The notes under the pieces: model-generated | Seen by the model: only the letters and a program-made list of their open reading frames with translations | Database searches by the model: none | What the model was told of the DNA's origin: nothing | Made by a program: the position numbers and the translations under genes | Source: Ornithinimicrobium humiphilum | GTDB taxonomy: Bacteria > Actinomycetota > Actinomycetes > Actinomycetales > Dermatophilaceae | Length of the DNA: 64,000 nt | Assembly: GCF_006716885.1 (NCBI RefSeq) | Contig: NZ_VFPU01000001.1 | Span: forward strand, 1,426,001 to 1,490,000 | Direction: 5' to 3' | Shown: one piece after another, positions 45,946-55,968 of the stretch | Layout: every line of letters starts with the position of its first letter | Position numbering within the stretch: the first letter of the stretch is position 1

Positions 45946-47306
45946 GTGAGCACAGAGACCGCCGGCGTCCCCGCCGGCACCACCCCGACCGTCGACTGGC
46001 CCGACCTGCCCGCCAAGCAGCAGCCGTCCTGGGACCCGACCGAGCTCGCGCCGGTGCTCGCGGTGCTCTCCGCCTATCCGCCCCTGGTCTTCGCCGGCGA
46101 GGCCGACCTGCTGCGGCAGCGGATGGCCGACGTGAGCCGGGGCCGGGCGTTCACGCTGCAGGGCGGCGACTGCGCCGAGACCCTCGCTGACGTGACGGGC
46201 CCCAACATCCGCGACCGCATCAAGACGATCCTGCAGATGGCGGTCGTCCTCACCTACGGCGCGGGCATGCCGATCGTCAAGGTGGGGCGCATGGCCGGGC
46301 AGTTCGCCAAGCCGCGCAGCTCGGACACCGAGACGCGTGACGGCGTCACGCTCCCCGCCTACCGGGGCGACATGGTCAACGGTTTCGAGTTCACCCCCGA
46401 GGCGCGCCGCCACGACCCCGAGCGGCTGCTGAGGGCCTACCACGCCAGCGCGTCGACCCTCAACCTCGTCCGCGGCTTCACCAGCGGCGGCTTCGCCGAC
46501 CTGCGCAGCGTCCACGCCTGGAACAAGGGCTTCCTGCAGGGCCCCGCGCAGGCCCGCTACGAGGAGATGGCCCGCCAGATCGACCGCGCCGTCCGCTTCC
46601 TCGAGGCCTCCGGCGTCGCCGAGGCCGAGGAGATGCGCCGGGTCGAGTTCTACTCCGCGCACGAGGCGCTCGTGCTCGACTACGAGCGGCCCATGGTCCG
46701 CCGGGACCACCGAACCGGGCTGCTCTACGACACCTCCAGCCACTTCGTGTGGATCGGCGAGCGCACCCGCGACCTCGACGGCGCGCACATCGACTTCGTC
46801 TCCCGCATCCGCAACCCGATCGGCATCAAGCTCGGCCCCACCGCCGACCGTGACACGGTGCTGCGGCTCATGGACAAGGTCGACCCGGAGCGCGAGCCCG
46901 GCCGGCTGACCTTCATCACCCGCATGGGCGCTTCCACCGTCCGCGACGTGCTGCCGGCGCTGCTCACCTCCCTCGGCGACGAGGCGCACCACGTCAGCTG
47001 GGTCTGCGACCCGATGCACGGCAACACCTTCACCTCGCCCAGCGGCCACAAGACGCGCCGCTTCGAGGACGTGGTCGAGGAGGTGCGTGGCTTCTTCGCC
47101 GCCCACGCCGAGGCCGGCACCCACCCGGGCGGGATCCACGTCGAGCTGACCGGCAACGACGTCACCGAGTGCGTCGGCGGCGTCGACCCCGTCGCGCTCG
47201 ACGACCTCGGTCTGCGCTACGAGACGCTGTGCGACCCGCGCCTCAACCACCAGCAGAGCCTCGAGCTCTCCTTCGTCGTCGCCGAGATGCTCGAGAAGGG
47301 TGTCCG

Positions 47307-47310
<4 letters not shown>
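45946..47310 (+). CDS. aroG: 3-deoxy-D-arabino-heptulosonate 7-phosphate synthase, class II
   Basis: 454 residues, first enzyme of aromatic amino acid synthesis. Class II signature regions: LQGGDCAETLADVTG, VGRMAGQFAKPRSSD, YRGDMVNGFEF, SHFVWIGERTR, GIKLGPTADRDTV, and WVCDPMHGNTFTSPSGHKTR, with the metal ligands in GGDC, DPMHGN and GNDVTECVGG. The close homologue is AroG (Rv2178c). The leaderless box TATCAT sets the GTG start at 45946, slightly shorter than the longest frame. The trpD gene in this window uses the same pathway's product. Confidence 0.95.
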
Positions 47311-48365
<1,055 letters not shown>

Positions 48366-48376
48366 GCTTCGGACGC

Positions 48377-48979
48377 GTGACGGGCACAGGGGGAAGCGAG
48401 CAGGGAGCGGGACCGGCGCTGCCCCCGGGCCAGCGCGCGTCGTCGACCTGGCGGGCGTCGCACTACGGGCGCGTGCCGGTGGTCGACCCCGAGACCTGGA
48501 GCCTCACCGTCTGCGGCGCCACCCGTGAGCCCGGCCTGCTCGTCCTCGACCTCGCCGCGCTCGCGGAGCTGCCGTTCGTCGAGGTGGACGCGGGACTGCA
48601 CTGCGTCGACCGGCACTCGGTGACCGGCATCCGGTGGGGCGGCGTGCGGCTGCGCGACGTGGTCGAGCTCGCGCCCCCGGAGGACGGCGCCCTCCACGCG
48701 CTGCTCGCCGCCCGCCGCGGCTACACCTCGAGCGTGCTCGTGGAGGACCTGCTGCACCCGGACGCCCTGCTGGCCACCCACGCCGACGGCGCACCGCTGA
48801 GCCCGGAGCACGGGTGGCCGGCCCGTGTCGTGCTGCCCCACCTCTACGGCTTCAAGGGCCCGAAGTGGATCGCCGAGATCAGCTACCACCACGAGGCGCA
48901 GCCGGGCTACTGGGAGTCCCGTGGCTACCACCCGCGCGGAAGGGTCGACCTGGAGGAGCGCTGGGCCCACCAGGAGTGA
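48377..48979 (+). CDS. Molybdopterin-dependent oxidoreductase domain protein (sulfite oxidase-like)
   Basis: 200 residues from GTG 48377. The sulfite-oxidase molybdopterin fold is seen in WRASHYGRVPVVDPETW, LHCVDRHSVTGIRWGGVRL with the molybdenum cysteine, FKGPKWIAEISYHHEAQPGY and YWESRGYHPRGRVD. It has no signal peptide and lacks the dimer/heme domains of sulfite oxidase, like the short YedY-related cytoplasmic group. Electron partner unknown; substrate not predictable. Confidence 0.85.
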   Translation: MTGTGGSEQGAGPALPPGQRASSTWRASHYGRVPVVDPETWSLTVCGATREPGLLVLDLAALAELPFVEVDAGLHCVDRHSVTGIRWGGVRLRDVVELAPPEDGALHALLAARRGYTSSVLVEDLLHPDALLATHADGAPLSPEHGWPARVVLPHLYGFKGPKWIAEISYHHEAQPGYWESRGYHPRGRVDLEERWAHQE

Positions 48980-48986
48980 GCCCCCG

Positions 48987-50966
48987 CTAGACCACCCGCA
49001 GGACGACCGTGGTGTTCCTGGGCACCTGGGTGCCGGGCTCCACCGACTGCTCGCGCACGGTGCTGAAGAAGCCGCCGGCGATGTCCTCGCGCACGACGAC
49101 CAGACCGAGGTCGGTGAGCTCCTGCTCGGCGCTGGAGAACTGCCGGCCCACGACCTCGGGCACCGTCACGAGCTCGGGTCCCTTGGAGATCGTCAGCCGC
49201 ACCTCGGTGTCGCGGGCGACCGTGGACGGGCCGGGGTCCTGGGACACGACCGCGCCGGCGGGGACGTCGTCGGAGAAGACCTGCTCGGGGTCGATGGCCA
49301 CCCTCAGGCCCGCCTCCTCGAGCAGCGACACGGCCTCCGGCTGGGGTCGGCCCCGGACGTCCGGCACGTCGACCGGCGCCGGACCGCTGCTGACGGTGAC
49401 GGCCACCTCGGTCCGGGGCGGCAGCTGCTCGCCGACCCCTGGCGAGGACGAGATGATCCGGCCCTCGGGCACCGACTCGGAGTGCTCCTCGGTGGTCGCG
49501 CCCAGGGCGAGGTTGACCTCCTCGAGCGCGGCCCTCGCCTCGTCGACGGTCAGACCCTCGAGGGGTGGCACGGCATACCGCTCGGGTCCCTGGGAGACGA
49601 CGAGCTCGACGTCGGTGCCGTGGCGCAGCCGGGTCCCGGGCTCGTAGGCGGCGTCCAGGACGACGTCGGGCGGGACGTCCTCGGAGTAGTCGCGGACGAC
49701 GACGGGGTCGAGCTCCTCTGCGTCGAGGGCGGCGCGCGCCTGCTCCTCGGTCAGGCCGACGACCGTGGGCATCAAGGAGTGCACCGCGGGGCCCTGGGTG
49801 AGGTACCAGAAGCCGTAGCCGCCGCCCGCGGCGAGCAGGACGAGCAGCAGGCCCAGCACCCAGGCGGCCCCGCTGCCGGAGCGCTCGCGCTCGCGACGGA
49901 CCGGCACCCGGTTGCCGCTGGTGCGGGCGTAGCGCGCGTCGCCCGCGGGCGGGCCGTCGGCGTGGGCGGGAGAGCCGGGGCGGGTGACCGGGATGCGCCG
50001 GGTGCGGGATCCGTCGTCCCCGCGCGAGGGCCGGTGCACGACCTGGGTGCGGTCGGCGCCGCCGTCGACGTGGACCGGGACCGTGTGGTCGGCGGCGGCC
50101 GGGAGGGCGTCGAGCTCGGACGGGGTGAGCGTGCTCTCCAGGTGGCGCAGCTCGGAGAGCAGCGCGGCCGCGTCGACCGGACGGTCGTCGGGCTCCGTGG
50201 CCCCGGCGCGCAGGACCAGATCCTCCAGCGGTGCGGGGACGGTCGGGACGAGGTCGCGGGCGTGGGGCACCCCGCCGTGGACGTGCTCGTAGGCCACCCG
50301 CAGCGGGTCCTCGCCCGGGAAGGCCTTGCGCCCGGTGACGAGCTCGAACAGGAGGAGGGCCACGGCATACACGTCGGTGCGGGGGTCGGCGCTGCCGGTC
50401 TCGACCTGCTCGGGAGCGAGGTAGGCCGCGGTGCCCCAGAGCATCTCGGTGGTGACGTTGGGGTTGCCATCGAGGCGCGCGAGGCCGAAGTCGGTGACCT
50501 TGACGGCCCCGCCGCGGCGGCTGATGAGGACGTTCTCCGGCTTGACGTCGCGGTGCACCAGACCCGCGGAGTGCGCGGTCGCCAGGGCCTCGGTGACCGG
50601 GATGATCAGCTGCAGCGCCTCGCGGGCGGACAGGGGGGCGCGGCCGGCGATGACGTCGCGCAGCGTGTGGCCCTCGACCAGCTCCATCGCCAGGAAGACG
50701 ACGCCGTCGTCCTCGCCCTGGTCGTAGACGCTGACGATGTGGGGGTGCTGCAACCGCGCCGCGACCCGGGCCTCGTGGACGAAGCGGCGCACGAAGGCGT
50801 CGTCGCGGGCGAGGTCCTCGCGCATGACCTTGAGCGCGACCGGGCGGTCCAGGCGCAGGTCGCGGGCGCGGTAGACGGTGGCCATGCCGCCCCGGGCGAG
50901 CTCGGACTCGACGCGATAACGGCCGTCGACGACACGGTCGAGCACGGGGTCGGTCGAGGCTGGCAC
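48987..50966 (-). CDS. PASTA-domain Ser/Thr protein kinase (PknL-like)
   Basis: 659 residues from GTG 50966. Canonical kinase: glycine loop ARGGMATV, K46, HRDVKPEN at 138-145, DFG at 159-161, activation-loop Thr pair at 172-173 and APE. A juxtamembrane linker, one transmembrane helix (368-389) and four PASTA repeats (about 399-464, 466-532, 534-600, 602-659) complete it. PASTA repeats bind muropeptides or lipid II. M. tuberculosis pknL lies next to Rv2175c, as here with the gene at 52401. TAGAGT six bases upstream indicates a leaderless start. Confidence 0.95.
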   Translation of the reverse strand: MPASTDPVLDRVVDGRYRVESELARGGMATVYRARDLRLDRPVALKVMREDLARDDAFVRRFVHEARVAARLQHPHIVSVYDQGEDDGVVFLAMELVEGHTLRDVIAGRAPLSAREALQLIIPVTEALATAHSAGLVHRDVKPENVLISRRGGAVKVTDFGLARLDGNPNVTTEMLWGTAAYLAPEQVETGSADPRTDVYAVALLLFELVTGRKAFPGEDPLRVAYEHVHGGVPHARDLVPTVPAPLEDLVLRAGATEPDDRPVDAAALLSELRHLESTLTPSELDALPAAADHTVPVHVDGGADRTQVVHRPSRGDDGSRTRRIPVTRPGSPAHADGPPAGDARYARTSGNRVPVRRERERSGSGAAWVLGLLLVLLAAGGGYGFWYLTQGPAVHSLMPTVVGLTEEQARAALDAEELDPVVVRDYSEDVPPDVVLDAAYEPGTRLRHGTDVELVVSQGPERYAVPPLEGLTVDEARAALEEVNLALGATTEEHSESVPEGRIISSSPGVGEQLPPRTEVAVTVSSGPAPVDVPDVRGRPQPEAVSLLEEAGLRVAIDPEQVFSDDVPAGAVVSQDPGPSTVARDTEVRLTISKGPELVTVPEVVGRQFSSAEQELTDLGLVVVREDIAGGFFSTVREQSVEPGTQVPRNTTVVLRVV

Positions 50967-50972
50967 GGGCCC

Positions 50973-50978
50973 ACTCTA
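50973..50978 (-). promoter_or_regulatory. Leaderless -10 box for the PASTA kinase
   Basis: TAGAGT on the minus strand, six bases before GTG 50966. Confidence 0.55.
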
Positions 50979-51016
50979 CGGAGCGGGACGCCGGATTCCG
51001 GGGAGGTGGGCGCCGC

Positions 51017-52234
51017 TCAGAGCGTGGTCATGAGGGACTTGATGTTGCGGACGTACTGCTTGGTGTCCGCGAACAGCCCGTGCTCGCGCACGCTCGCCAG
51101 GCCCTGGTAGTAGCCGCCGATCGCGTGGTCCTGCTTGTCGGCGGCCGAGAGCAGGGCCCGCATGATGACCACGCCCGCCTCGACGTTGTCGGCCGGGTCG
51201 AGCAGGTTGAGCTGGCGCCCGACGAGGGCGCTGGCCCAGTCGCCGGAGGATGGGATGACCTGCATGACGCCGATCGCGTTGGCGGGGGAGACCGCACGCA
51301 TGTTCCAGCCGGACTCCTGGTAGGACAGCGCGAGCATGAGCTGGGGGTCGACCCCGTAGCGACGGCTGGTCTCGACGACCATCGAGCGGACCTTCTCGCG
51401 CGAGGGCACGTCGATGCTCGCGAGGTACTCGCGGTTGGCGGCCGCCGAGCGGGCCACCCCGTCGCTGTAGCGGTAGTGCAGGAAGGTGTCCTCGACCTTC
51501 TCGCCGGCCTTGTAGTCGCCGATCGTGCTCGGGTCGTAGGCGCGGTCGAGGGTGCGGGACGCCGCGCCGCCGGGCAGGCGGAGCTTCTGGCCCGGGTAGA
51601 TGAAGTCGGAGGTCGAGATGCCGTTGGCCTTGGCCAGCGCCGAGACGCCCAGGCCGTGCCGGGCGGCGATGCCGGTCAGGGTGTCGCCGGAGCGGACGGT
51701 CACCGTGCCGCCCGCGGTGCTGCTCGCGCCGCGGGCCGGGGCGGAGGAGCTGCCCGACGAGGAGCCGCCGGAGGAGGACGACCCGCCGGAGCCGGGCACG
51801 GTCAGCACCTGGCCCGGGTAGATGAGGCGGCTGTCCTTGAGGTTGTTGGCCTTCGCGAGGGCGGCCACCGTGGTCCCGTGCCGGGCGGCGATGTGGGAGA
51901 GCGTGTCGCCCTGGCGGACGGTGACCTTCGACGAGGCGGAGGAGGTCGAGGAGCTCACGGAGGTCGGCGACGCGGTCGACGAGGAGCCGGAGGCCTTGGG
52001 CACCACCAGGGTGGTCCCGGGCAGGATCCAGCGGCCGCCCTCGGAGAGGTTGTTGGCGTGCACGATGAGCGTGGGGGAGACGCCGTAGCGGGCGGCGATG
52101 TCGTAGACGGTGTCTCCGGAGCGCACGGTGTGGCGCTGGGTCCCGCGGTCGACCGCCGGAAGTGCGGAGTGGACCGCGGTCGGCACGTACGCGACCGAGG
52201 GCAGATCGGCGGGCGGCATGGCGAAGAGCGGCAC
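51017..52234 (-). CDS. LysM and transglycosylase (SLT) cell-wall protein
   Basis: 405 residues from GTG 52234, set by GGAGGA six bases upstream. Three LysM domains (about 34-79, 103-147, 177-222), each beginning with xVRSGDT or VRQGDT, joined by Ser-rich linkers. A soluble lytic transglycosylase-like domain follows (about 279-390) with catalytic E307 in LSYQESGWN and the block AIGVMQVIPSSG. It cuts peptidoglycan glycan strands. Unusual: the N-terminus (VPLFAMPPADLPSVAYVPTA) has no clear signal peptide, so the start or export route is uncertain. Same strand as the adjacent kinase; regulation by phosphorylation is inference. Confidence 0.85.
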   Translation of the reverse strand: MPLFAMPPADLPSVAYVPTAVHSALPAVDRGTQRHTVRSGDTVYDIAARYGVSPTLIVHANNLSEGGRWILPGTTLVVPKASGSSSTASPTSVSSSTSSASSKVTVRQGDTLSHIAARHGTTVAALAKANNLKDSRLIYPGQVLTVPGSGGSSSSGGSSSGSSSAPARGASSTAGGTVTVRSGDTLTGIAARHGLGVSALAKANGISTSDFIYPGQKLRLPGGAASRTLDRAYDPSTIGDYKAGEKVEDTFLHYRYSDGVARSAAANREYLASIDVPSREKVRSMVVETSRRYGVDPQLMLALSYQESGWNMRAVSPANAIGVMQVIPSSGDWASALVGRQLNLLDPADNVEAGVVIMRALLSAADKQDHAIGGYYQGLASVREHGLFADTKQYVRNIKSLMTTL

Positions 52235-52400
52235 GAGGGGTCCTCCGAGGGGCTGGGCAGAAGGTCGGGACAGCCGTGCCCCATGGAGCTCGTGTGACTC
52301 GTGAGAGCCATGGAACCGTTGGGGCAGAAGGGACAGTACCTGTCGAGCGGCGATCGCACCAGTCCCACGGCGTGTCGGTATGTGTGATTGACTAGTAGAT

Positions 52401-52763
52401 GTGGTAAATGGCACCGATGTAATTCCGGGCGGCGAGTGGCTCACCCTGCCCGATGTCGCCGAGCGCACGGGCGTGCGGATCACCGTCGTCAAGCGATGGC
52501 TCCAGGAGCGCGAGCTCGTGGCCGTCCGGCGCGGGCCCAACAACGCCCTCATGGTCCCGGCCGACTTCGTCACGGACGAGGGGCCCGTGCCGGCACTGAA
52601 GGGCACGCTCTCGGTGCTCGCCGACGGGGGGTTCTCCGACGCAGAGATCATCGACTGGCTGCACCGGCCGGACGACACGCTCATCGGTGGCAGCGCGATC
52701 GCCTCGCTGCGCGAGGGCTCCAAGACGGAGGTGCGCCGCCGGGCGCAGGAGATCGCCTTCTAG
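52401..52763 (+). CDS. Rv2175c-like helix-turn-helix protein
   Basis: 120 residues, starting at GTG 52401 in an AT-richer spot without a ribosome site; the exact start is uncertain. A winged-helix or MerR-like DNA-binding N-terminus, LPDVAERTGVRITVVKRWLQ, is followed by ELVAVRRGPNNALMVPADFV, and the C-terminus ends TEVRRRAQEIAF. This matches Rv2175c, which is phosphorylated by PknL in M. tuberculosis and binds DNA (from memory). Here it lies 1.4 kb from the PASTA kinase, in divergent orientation. Confidence 0.82.
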   Translation: MVNGTDVIPGGEWLTLPDVAERTGVRITVVKRWLQERELVAVRRGPNNALMVPADFVTDEGPVPALKGTLSVLADGGFSDAEIIDWLHRPDDTLIGGSAIASLREGSKTEVRRRAQEIAF

Positions 52764-52791
52764 ACCGTTCCGCCGGGGGCGCCCCAGCAGG

Positions 52792-52797
52792 TAGCGT
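52792..52797 (+). promoter_or_regulatory. Leaderless -10 box for the VanZ-GH15 gene
   Basis: TAGCGT six bases before GTG 52804. Confidence 0.5.
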
Positions 52798-52803
52798 GCA
52801 GGC

Positions 52804-54603
52804 GTGCCGTCGCCGGGTCTGCTGCTGGACGCGCACCCGGCGCTGGGGGTCTGGACGGTGCTGTGGGGCGTCGCCTCGGCATGCCTGCTCCTCGCCGCCC
52901 GTCGCCGGGGAGACGGTCGGGCGCTCGCCGTCTGGGCCCTCGGCGCGCTCGCGGTGGTCGGGCTGGTCCCGCCGCGCGGCGGTCCGGTCCCCGGCCTGTC
53001 CCGCACCTGCGACCTGCGTCCCGAGCTGCTGCTCCTGCCGGCCGACTGGGTCCGGCAGGACCCCCGCACCGGGGCCGTCGCCCTCCTCCTGCTGACCGGG
53101 CTCGCCGTCGCCCGCCGCCCCCGGTGGGTGCTCGGCGCCGCGGCCGTCCCCGTCCTCGTCGAGGCGGCGCAGTATGCCGTGCCCTCGCTCGGGCGCGCGT
53201 GCTCCGTCCCCGACGTGGTGCCGGCCGAGCTCGCCCTCGCGATCGGCGTGCTCGTCGGCCTGGCGGTGCGCTCCCTCGACCGGAGGGCGCGGGGCTTCGC
53301 GGCCCGGACCGTGACCGTCCTCGTCGCAGGAGCCGTGGTCGTGACGACCCTCGGTGCCTGGTCGATGCGGCCGGTCCCGGCCGTCGTCGCCGACGCCCGG
53401 GTGCCGCTCCTCGGGGAGGAGCTCGCGCGGGTCGACGTCGCGGCCCTCGACCGGCTCGACGTGACGCGTGCACCTGGTGCCGGCACGGCATACGAGGACA
53501 TGAGCCGTGCCGCCCTCGCCGACCTGGGCCGGTTGATGACGCGCCCCGACGGGAGCACGGGCCTGCCGGTCGCCGGGCCGGCGGCGGGCTGGGACTACTT
53601 CTGGCCTCGTGACGGTGCCTTCGTCGCCGTGGCGCTGTCGCGCACCGACCACGTCCCCCAGGCGGTCGAGGTGCTCGCCGCGGTCGCGGACCTCTACCTC
53701 GACCCGCTCTACGGCTTCGACGCCCGCTACCACCCGGACGGGAGCCGCGTGACGGTCGATCCGCGGCGCGCGCAGGTGGACGGGTGCGGCTGGGTGCTGT
53801 GGGCGGTCCACGAGACCCGTGGTGCGGGCGGTCCGGAGGTGGACGACCTGCGCGACCGGTGCACTGATCAGCTGCTGCGCGCCGCCGGCGGCGGGGCCCA
53901 CCTGCCGGCGCCGGGGCAGGACTACTGGGAGCAGACGACCTACCGGCACCTGCTCGGTGCGAGCGCGCCCGTGGCTGCGGGGCTGCGGCTGGCCGCGGAG
54001 GACTACCGCGCCCTCGGGCAGCTGGAGCGCGCCGAGGTCGTGGCCGCGGCGGCCACCGGGGTCCGTGAGCAGGTGGGGCGGGTCTTCGGCCCCGGCTACG
54101 AGCGGGAGGGCGGCTCGGGCGGTGTCGACGCCGCCACCGCCATGCTCATGCCGCCCTTCGACCCCGACCCGCTGCCCGGCGTCCGCGAGGCGTGGCTGGC
54201 CTACCAGGAGGAGGCGCTGCGCCCCGCGGGCGGGCTCGCACCGGGGGCGGCCTGGAAGCAGGACGGGCTCTCGTGGACGCCGGAGGTGGCGCTGGTGGCC
54301 TACACCGCGGCCGCGGGCGGAGATCCCGGGACGGCCCACCGCTGGCTCACCTGGCTGGAGGAGCACCGCGCGCCGTGGGGGTCGCTCCCGGAGAAGGTCG
54401 ACTCCGCGGGTGCCCCAGCGGGGCCCGCCCCGCTGGGCTGGACCAGCTCACTGGTGCTGCTGACCCTCGATGCCCTCGACGAGCCGTCTCAGACGGGGGC
54501 GGGCGCGGGCTCCTCGACGGCGGACCGGGGCCGGGGGAGCGCCAGGCTGCCGAGCGCGGCGGCCAGGGCCAGCGCGCCCGCCAGCAGCCAGGCGCTGGTG
54601 TAG
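52804..54603 (+). CDS. VanZ-like membrane domain fused to GH15-like glucoamylase domain
   Basis: 599 residues. Residues 1-190 hold five to six hydrophobic helices with a VanZ-like signature (E120, Q123, R131, S134, D137 in LVEAAQYAVPSLGRACSVPD). Residues from about 230 form a six-hairpin glycosidase of the GH15 type: GWDYFWPRDGAFVAVALSR (about 262-280), YWEQTTYRHLLG with the candidate acid Glu, and AAWKQDGLSWTPEVALVAY. The final 40 residues are low complexity and overlap the converging MFS gene by 115 bp. Together this predicts a membrane-anchored outer-face glycan hydrolase. Its substrate is unknown; it stands beside peptidoglycan genes. Confidence 0.8.
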   Translation: MPSPGLLLDAHPALGVWTVLWGVASACLLLAARRRGDGRALAVWALGALAVVGLVPPRGGPVPGLSRTCDLRPELLLLPADWVRQDPRTGAVALLLLTGLAVARRPRWVLGAAAVPVLVEAAQYAVPSLGRACSVPDVVPAELALAIGVLVGLAVRSLDRRARGFAARTVTVLVAGAVVVTTLGAWSMRPVPAVVADARVPLLGEELARVDVAALDRLDVTRAPGAGTAYEDMSRAALADLGRLMTRPDGSTGLPVAGPAAGWDYFWPRDGAFVAVALSRTDHVPQAVEVLAAVADLYLDPLYGFDARYHPDGSRVTVDPRRAQVDGCGWVLWAVHETRGAGGPEVDDLRDRCTDQLLRAAGGGAHLPAPGQDYWEQTTYRHLLGASAPVAAGLRLAAEDYRALGQLERAEVVAAAATGVREQVGRVFGPGYEREGGSGGVDAATAMLMPPFDPDPLPGVREAWLAYQEEALRPAGGLAPGAAWKQDGLSWTPEVALVAYTAAAGGDPGTAHRWLTWLEEHRAPWGSLPEKVDSAGAPAGPAPLGWTSSLVLLTLDALDEPSQTGAGAGSSTADRGRGSARLPSAAARASAPASSQALV

Positions 54604-55814
54604 TCGCCGGAGGCGGCCCGCATCGCCCCGCTGGCGGCGGCCGCGGCCCCGGCGCCGACCATGTGCGCGGCGAAGACCCAGCCGAAGACGATGCCGCCGC
54701 GCTCCGACCCGAAGGCGGTGCGGCACAGCACGACGGTGGGCGGCACCGTGGCCACCCAGTCGAGGCCGAAGAGCGCGACCACGACGACCAGGGGCGGCTC
54801 GACCGTCGGACCGAGCAGCGCGGGGATGGCGAGCAGGGCCACGCCCCGCAGGCCGTAGTAGACCGCCAGCAGCAGGCGGGGGTCGAAGCGGTCGGTCAGC
54901 CAGCCCGAGCCGACGGTGCCGACGATGTCGAAGATCCCGACGACGGCGAGCAGCCCGGCGGCCGTCGTCGCGCCCATGCCGTGGTCGTGCGCGGCCGGGA
55001 CGAAGTGCGAGCTGACGATGCCGTTGGTGGTCCAGCCGCAGATGAAGAAGGTGCCGGCCAGCAGCAGGAAGGGTCGGGTGAGGGCGGTCTCGCGCAGCAC
55101 CCGCACGGCGGCGCCGACCGCGGCGGCCGCGCTCGGCGTCGGTCGCGGGGCCGGGACGTCGGCGGCGGTCCCGCCGTAGGGGAGCACGCCGCGGTCGGCG
55201 GGGCGGTCGCGCAGCACGCGGAGCACGACCGGCACGAGCAGGGCGCACAGCGCCGCGATCGCCACCGAGGCGGCCCGCCAGCCCAGCGCCTCGACGAGGG
55301 CGGCCAGCATGGGCAGGAAGACCAGCTGCCCGGTCGCCCAGGCGGCGCCGAGCACGCCGACGACCAGCCCGCGGCGGGCGACGAACCAGCGGTTGGCCAC
55401 GATCGCGCCGAAGACCAGCGCCACCGACCCGGTCCCCACCCCGATGACGACGCCCCAGAGGGCGGCGAGCTGCCACGGCGCCGCGATGAGGGTCGTGCCC
55501 AGGCAGCCGAGCGCGACGAGCAGCATCGCCCAGGCCGCCGTGCGCCGGACGCCGACGCGCTCCAGCAGCGCGGCCGCGAAGGGCGCGGTGAGGCCGTAGA
55601 CGACGAGGTTGAGCGAGACGGCCAGGGAGGTGTCGGTCCGGGTCCAGCCCAGGTCCTCCTCGATGGGCACGAGCAGCAGGCTGATGCTGGAGCGGAAGGC
55701 CGCCGCGGCCAGGAGCACGAGGAAGGTGACCCCGGCCACCGGCCACGCGGGGTGGATGCGGTGCCGACGCGGGGTTCCCGCGGATGCCGTCCCGTCCATC
55801 GTGCCGCCGTCCAC
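54489..55814 (-). CDS. MFS transporter (oxalate/formate-antiporter-like)
   Basis: 441 residues from GTG 55814, directly after GAGGAGG; ATG 55799 is the alternative. Twelve transmembrane helices in two bundles, with a central Arg-rich loop (LRDRPADRGVLPYGGTAADV). Typical MFS loop sequence near helix 2-3 (VGVRRTAAWAMLLVALGCLG). The two-halves layout and motif GSGWLTDRFDPRLLL are common in the oxalate:formate/monocarboxylate group, but the substrate is not predictable. Its C-terminal codons overlap the end of the VanZ-GH15 gene on the other strand. Confidence 0.85.
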   Translation of the reverse strand: MDGGTMDGTASAGTPRRHRIHPAWPVAGVTFLVLLAAAAFRSSISLLLVPIEEDLGWTRTDTSLAVSLNLVVYGLTAPFAAALLERVGVRRTAAWAMLLVALGCLGTTLIAAPWQLAALWGVVIGVGTGSVALVFGAIVANRWFVARRGLVVGVLGAAWATGQLVFLPMLAALVEALGWRAASVAIAALCALLVPVVLRVLRDRPADRGVLPYGGTAADVPAPRPTPSAAAAVGAAVRVLRETALTRPFLLLAGTFFICGWTTNGIVSSHFVPAAHDHGMGATTAAGLLAVVGIFDIVGTVGSGWLTDRFDPRLLLAVYYGLRGVALLAIPALLGPTVEPPLVVVVALFGLDWVATVPPTVVLCRTAFGSERGGIVFGWVFAAHMVGAGAAAAASGAMRAASGDYTSAWLLAGALALAAALGSLALPRPRSAVEEPAPAPV

Positions 55815-55968
55815 CCGACCTCCTCGCTCGCCGTGCGCCAGCCGGCCGGGCTGGGCGGGGACAGGCTACGACCGGGGCGAGCGGTGCGGCATACCGGGGT
55901 CGGGACGGGCTCGGTGAGGGCGGGCGCGCGGAGCGAAGGTCCGCCGTGAGCCGCTCACGTCCTGTCGG

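Noticed and set aside
52235..52400. A possible c-di-AMP (ydaO-type) riboswitch upstream of the LysM gene
   Set aside because: The conserved riboswitch segments are not visible on the minus strand; only a short ribosome binding site is supported.
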